Shown: positions 15,022 to 15,866 of the stretch, piece after piece
How the letters are laid out: every line of letters starts with the position of its first letter
Position numbering within the stretch: the first letter of the stretch is position 1
Source of the DNA: Candidatus Izemoplasmatales bacterium
GTDB lineage: Bacteria > Bacillota_I > Bacilli_A > Izemoplasmatales > Hujiaoplasmataceae
Reading direction: 5' to 3'
Assembly: GCA_028699855.1 (NCBI GenBank)
Contig: JAQVTV010000008.1
Coordinates: 1-15,866, forward strand
Length of the DNA: 15,866 nucleotides
Program-made: the position numbers and the translations under genes
Notes under the pieces: generated by a model
What the model was told of the DNA's origin: nothing
Database searches by the model: none
The model's input: only the letters and a program-made list of their open reading frames with translations

Positions 15022-15866
15022 ATGAAGAAACTCATCTTTTCAGTCATATTTTTGATGTTCATCGGGCTTGTAACCGCATGTAATGACGCGACAACAATGC
15101 CAGGAACGACCAACCCGACACAGACAACAACGACGGCAATCACAATACCGACGATAGATGTGGAAGGAGACAAAGTGGAAAAAGTGGAAACGCTTGCCCA
15201 CGTGACCTTGTCGAATTCTTATATATCAGCCAAGTTCGATCTCGATAACGGGAGTATGGTGTCTCTCGTCAACGTGCCGGTTGGGACAGACTATCTTCTT
15301 GGTACAACAGGCGGAAACTGGGCGATGATTGTGGATGTCTCAACAAAAAACCCCTTTAAGACAAATTACCAAGGAGAAAACGCGACTCTCGTCACAAGCA
15401 GGAATCAGATGCCTGATTATGAGTTGAGTTATAGCGAAGACATTGCCATCATCACATTCACTTATGATGTATCTTTCAACTTCAAACAACAAAGCTACAA
15501 TGGGATTCGCGTATTGCAGACAATCACGTTACTTAAAGGTTCCTCTGAACTTGATATCGCATATACCATTGAGAACAATAGTGAAAAAGATATCACTGTC
15601 TGTGCTTTTACAGGTGCACAGTTATCGGGTCTAAAGGATTCGGAAAATGGTGATTTGAGTTTGTTTTGGTCGAATAAAGAAGGAAAAGTCTATGATCATG
15701 CCATCAGCAAAATCATGAATGTCAACCATACGAACGAAAATTTGGTCAACGTTTATCCCGGGTTGTACTCTACGCAATTAATCCAACTCTATAATGATGT
15801 GGAGTCACTGTATTATATGGTCGAAGACGATACGCGTGAATACAAAATCGCACAGTATGGCGATTT
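15022..15866 (+). CDS. Surface lipoprotein, putative glycoside hydrolase (DUF6259-like), paralog 3 (cut by window edge)
   Basis: Third paralog in the row; 281 codons are visible before the right edge. Signal residues 1-20 with lipobox VTAC (Cys20), a Thr-rich linker (PGTTNPTQTTTTAITIPT), then the same beta-rich domain as paralogs 1 and 2: GGNWAMIVDVSTKNPF, LVTSRNQMP, LSLFWSNKEGKVYDHA, VYPGLYSTQLIQLY, SLYYMVEDDTREYK. The barrel and putative active site lie outside the window, so activity cannot be judged. The start is secure: AGGAGG (15008-15013) overlaps the upstream TAG stop with 8-base spacing, so it is tightly linked to paralog 2. The visible part is intact, with no frameshift or stop. Confidence 0.8.
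   Translation, partial: MKKLIFSVIFLMFIGLVTACNDATTMPGTTNPTQTTTTAITIPTIDVEGDKVEKVETLAHVTLSNSYISAKFDLDNGSMVSLVNVPVGTDYLLGTTGGNWAMIVDVSTKNPFKTNYQGENATLVTSRNQMPDYELSYSEDIAIITFTYDVSFNFKQQSYNGIRVLQTITLLKGSSELDIAYTIENNSEKDITVCAFTGAQLSGLKDSENGDLSLFWSNKEGKVYDHAISKIMNVNHTNENLVNVYPGLYSTQLIQLYNDVESLYYMVEDDTREYKIAQYGD

Noticed and set aside
1..15866. CRISPR arrays, tRNA or rRNA genes, phage or conjugation genes
   Set aside because: No regularly spaced repeats, cloverleaf-like segments, integrases or structural phage genes were seen on either strand.

Overview
The window reads as chromosome from a low- to mid-GC bacterium of the Firmicutes/Mollicutes side. Strong AGGAGG-type Shine-Dalgarno sites precede nearly every gene, TGA is used as a stop, and there are PerR-box-like and cre-like operators. 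The cell-surface lipoproteins have a short signal peptide, a lipobox Cys and a Thr-rich linker, a style common in Acholeplasmatales/Izemoplasmatales-like Mollicutes. That placement is an inference; no rRNA or other marker gene is present to test it.

Left part (1-4940), mostly housekeeping and stress genes, each apparently with its own promoter. On the minus strand are the N-terminal part of a heme catalase (gene runs off the left edge), under a PerR-box-like operator and a perfect TATAAT, and a small nitroreductase-family flavoprotein with two perfect inverted repeats near its start. On the plus strand are a Ste24-type (M48) membrane metalloprotease, a stand-alone AraC-HTH/GyrI-like effector-binding regulator closed by a clear intrinsic terminator, and a two-TM SPFH/band-7 protein also followed by a terminator.

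Middle (4941-6755). A gene-poor stretch (4941-5423) holds terminators, several hairpins and a possible minus-strand small transcript. Then comes a minus-strand cupin/AraC regulator, divergent from a carbohydrate locus. The 414-bp divergent region contains a 21-bp-spaced direct repeat (TCGCAATT twice) just upstream of the putative -35, an extended -10, and a cre-like site over the expected transcription start. This is the layout expected for an AraC-activated, CcpA-repressed sugar operon.

Right part (6756-15866, off the right edge). A plus-strand operon encodes a large lipoprotein solute-binding protein, two CUT1-type permeases (LplB/YtcP-like, overlapping by 7 bp), then three consecutive paralogous lipoproteins of about 770 residues (the third cut by the window end). 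The paralogs look like retaining glycoside hydrolases: an N-terminal beta-rich domain, a TIM barrel with conserved GWHxGGFDxKYPDYE, DGLWxDQ and FAEGxTDAWIEYIDI motifs, and a C-terminal beta domain. They resemble proteins I recall being annotated DUF6259, with no substrate I can name. No transporter ATPase is encoded in the visible part, suggesting a shared MsmX/UgpC-type ATPase. The proposed picture is surface-tethered enzymes trimming a glycan whose products are taken up by the adjacent importer. The three-enzyme array is the most interesting and least explained part of the window.
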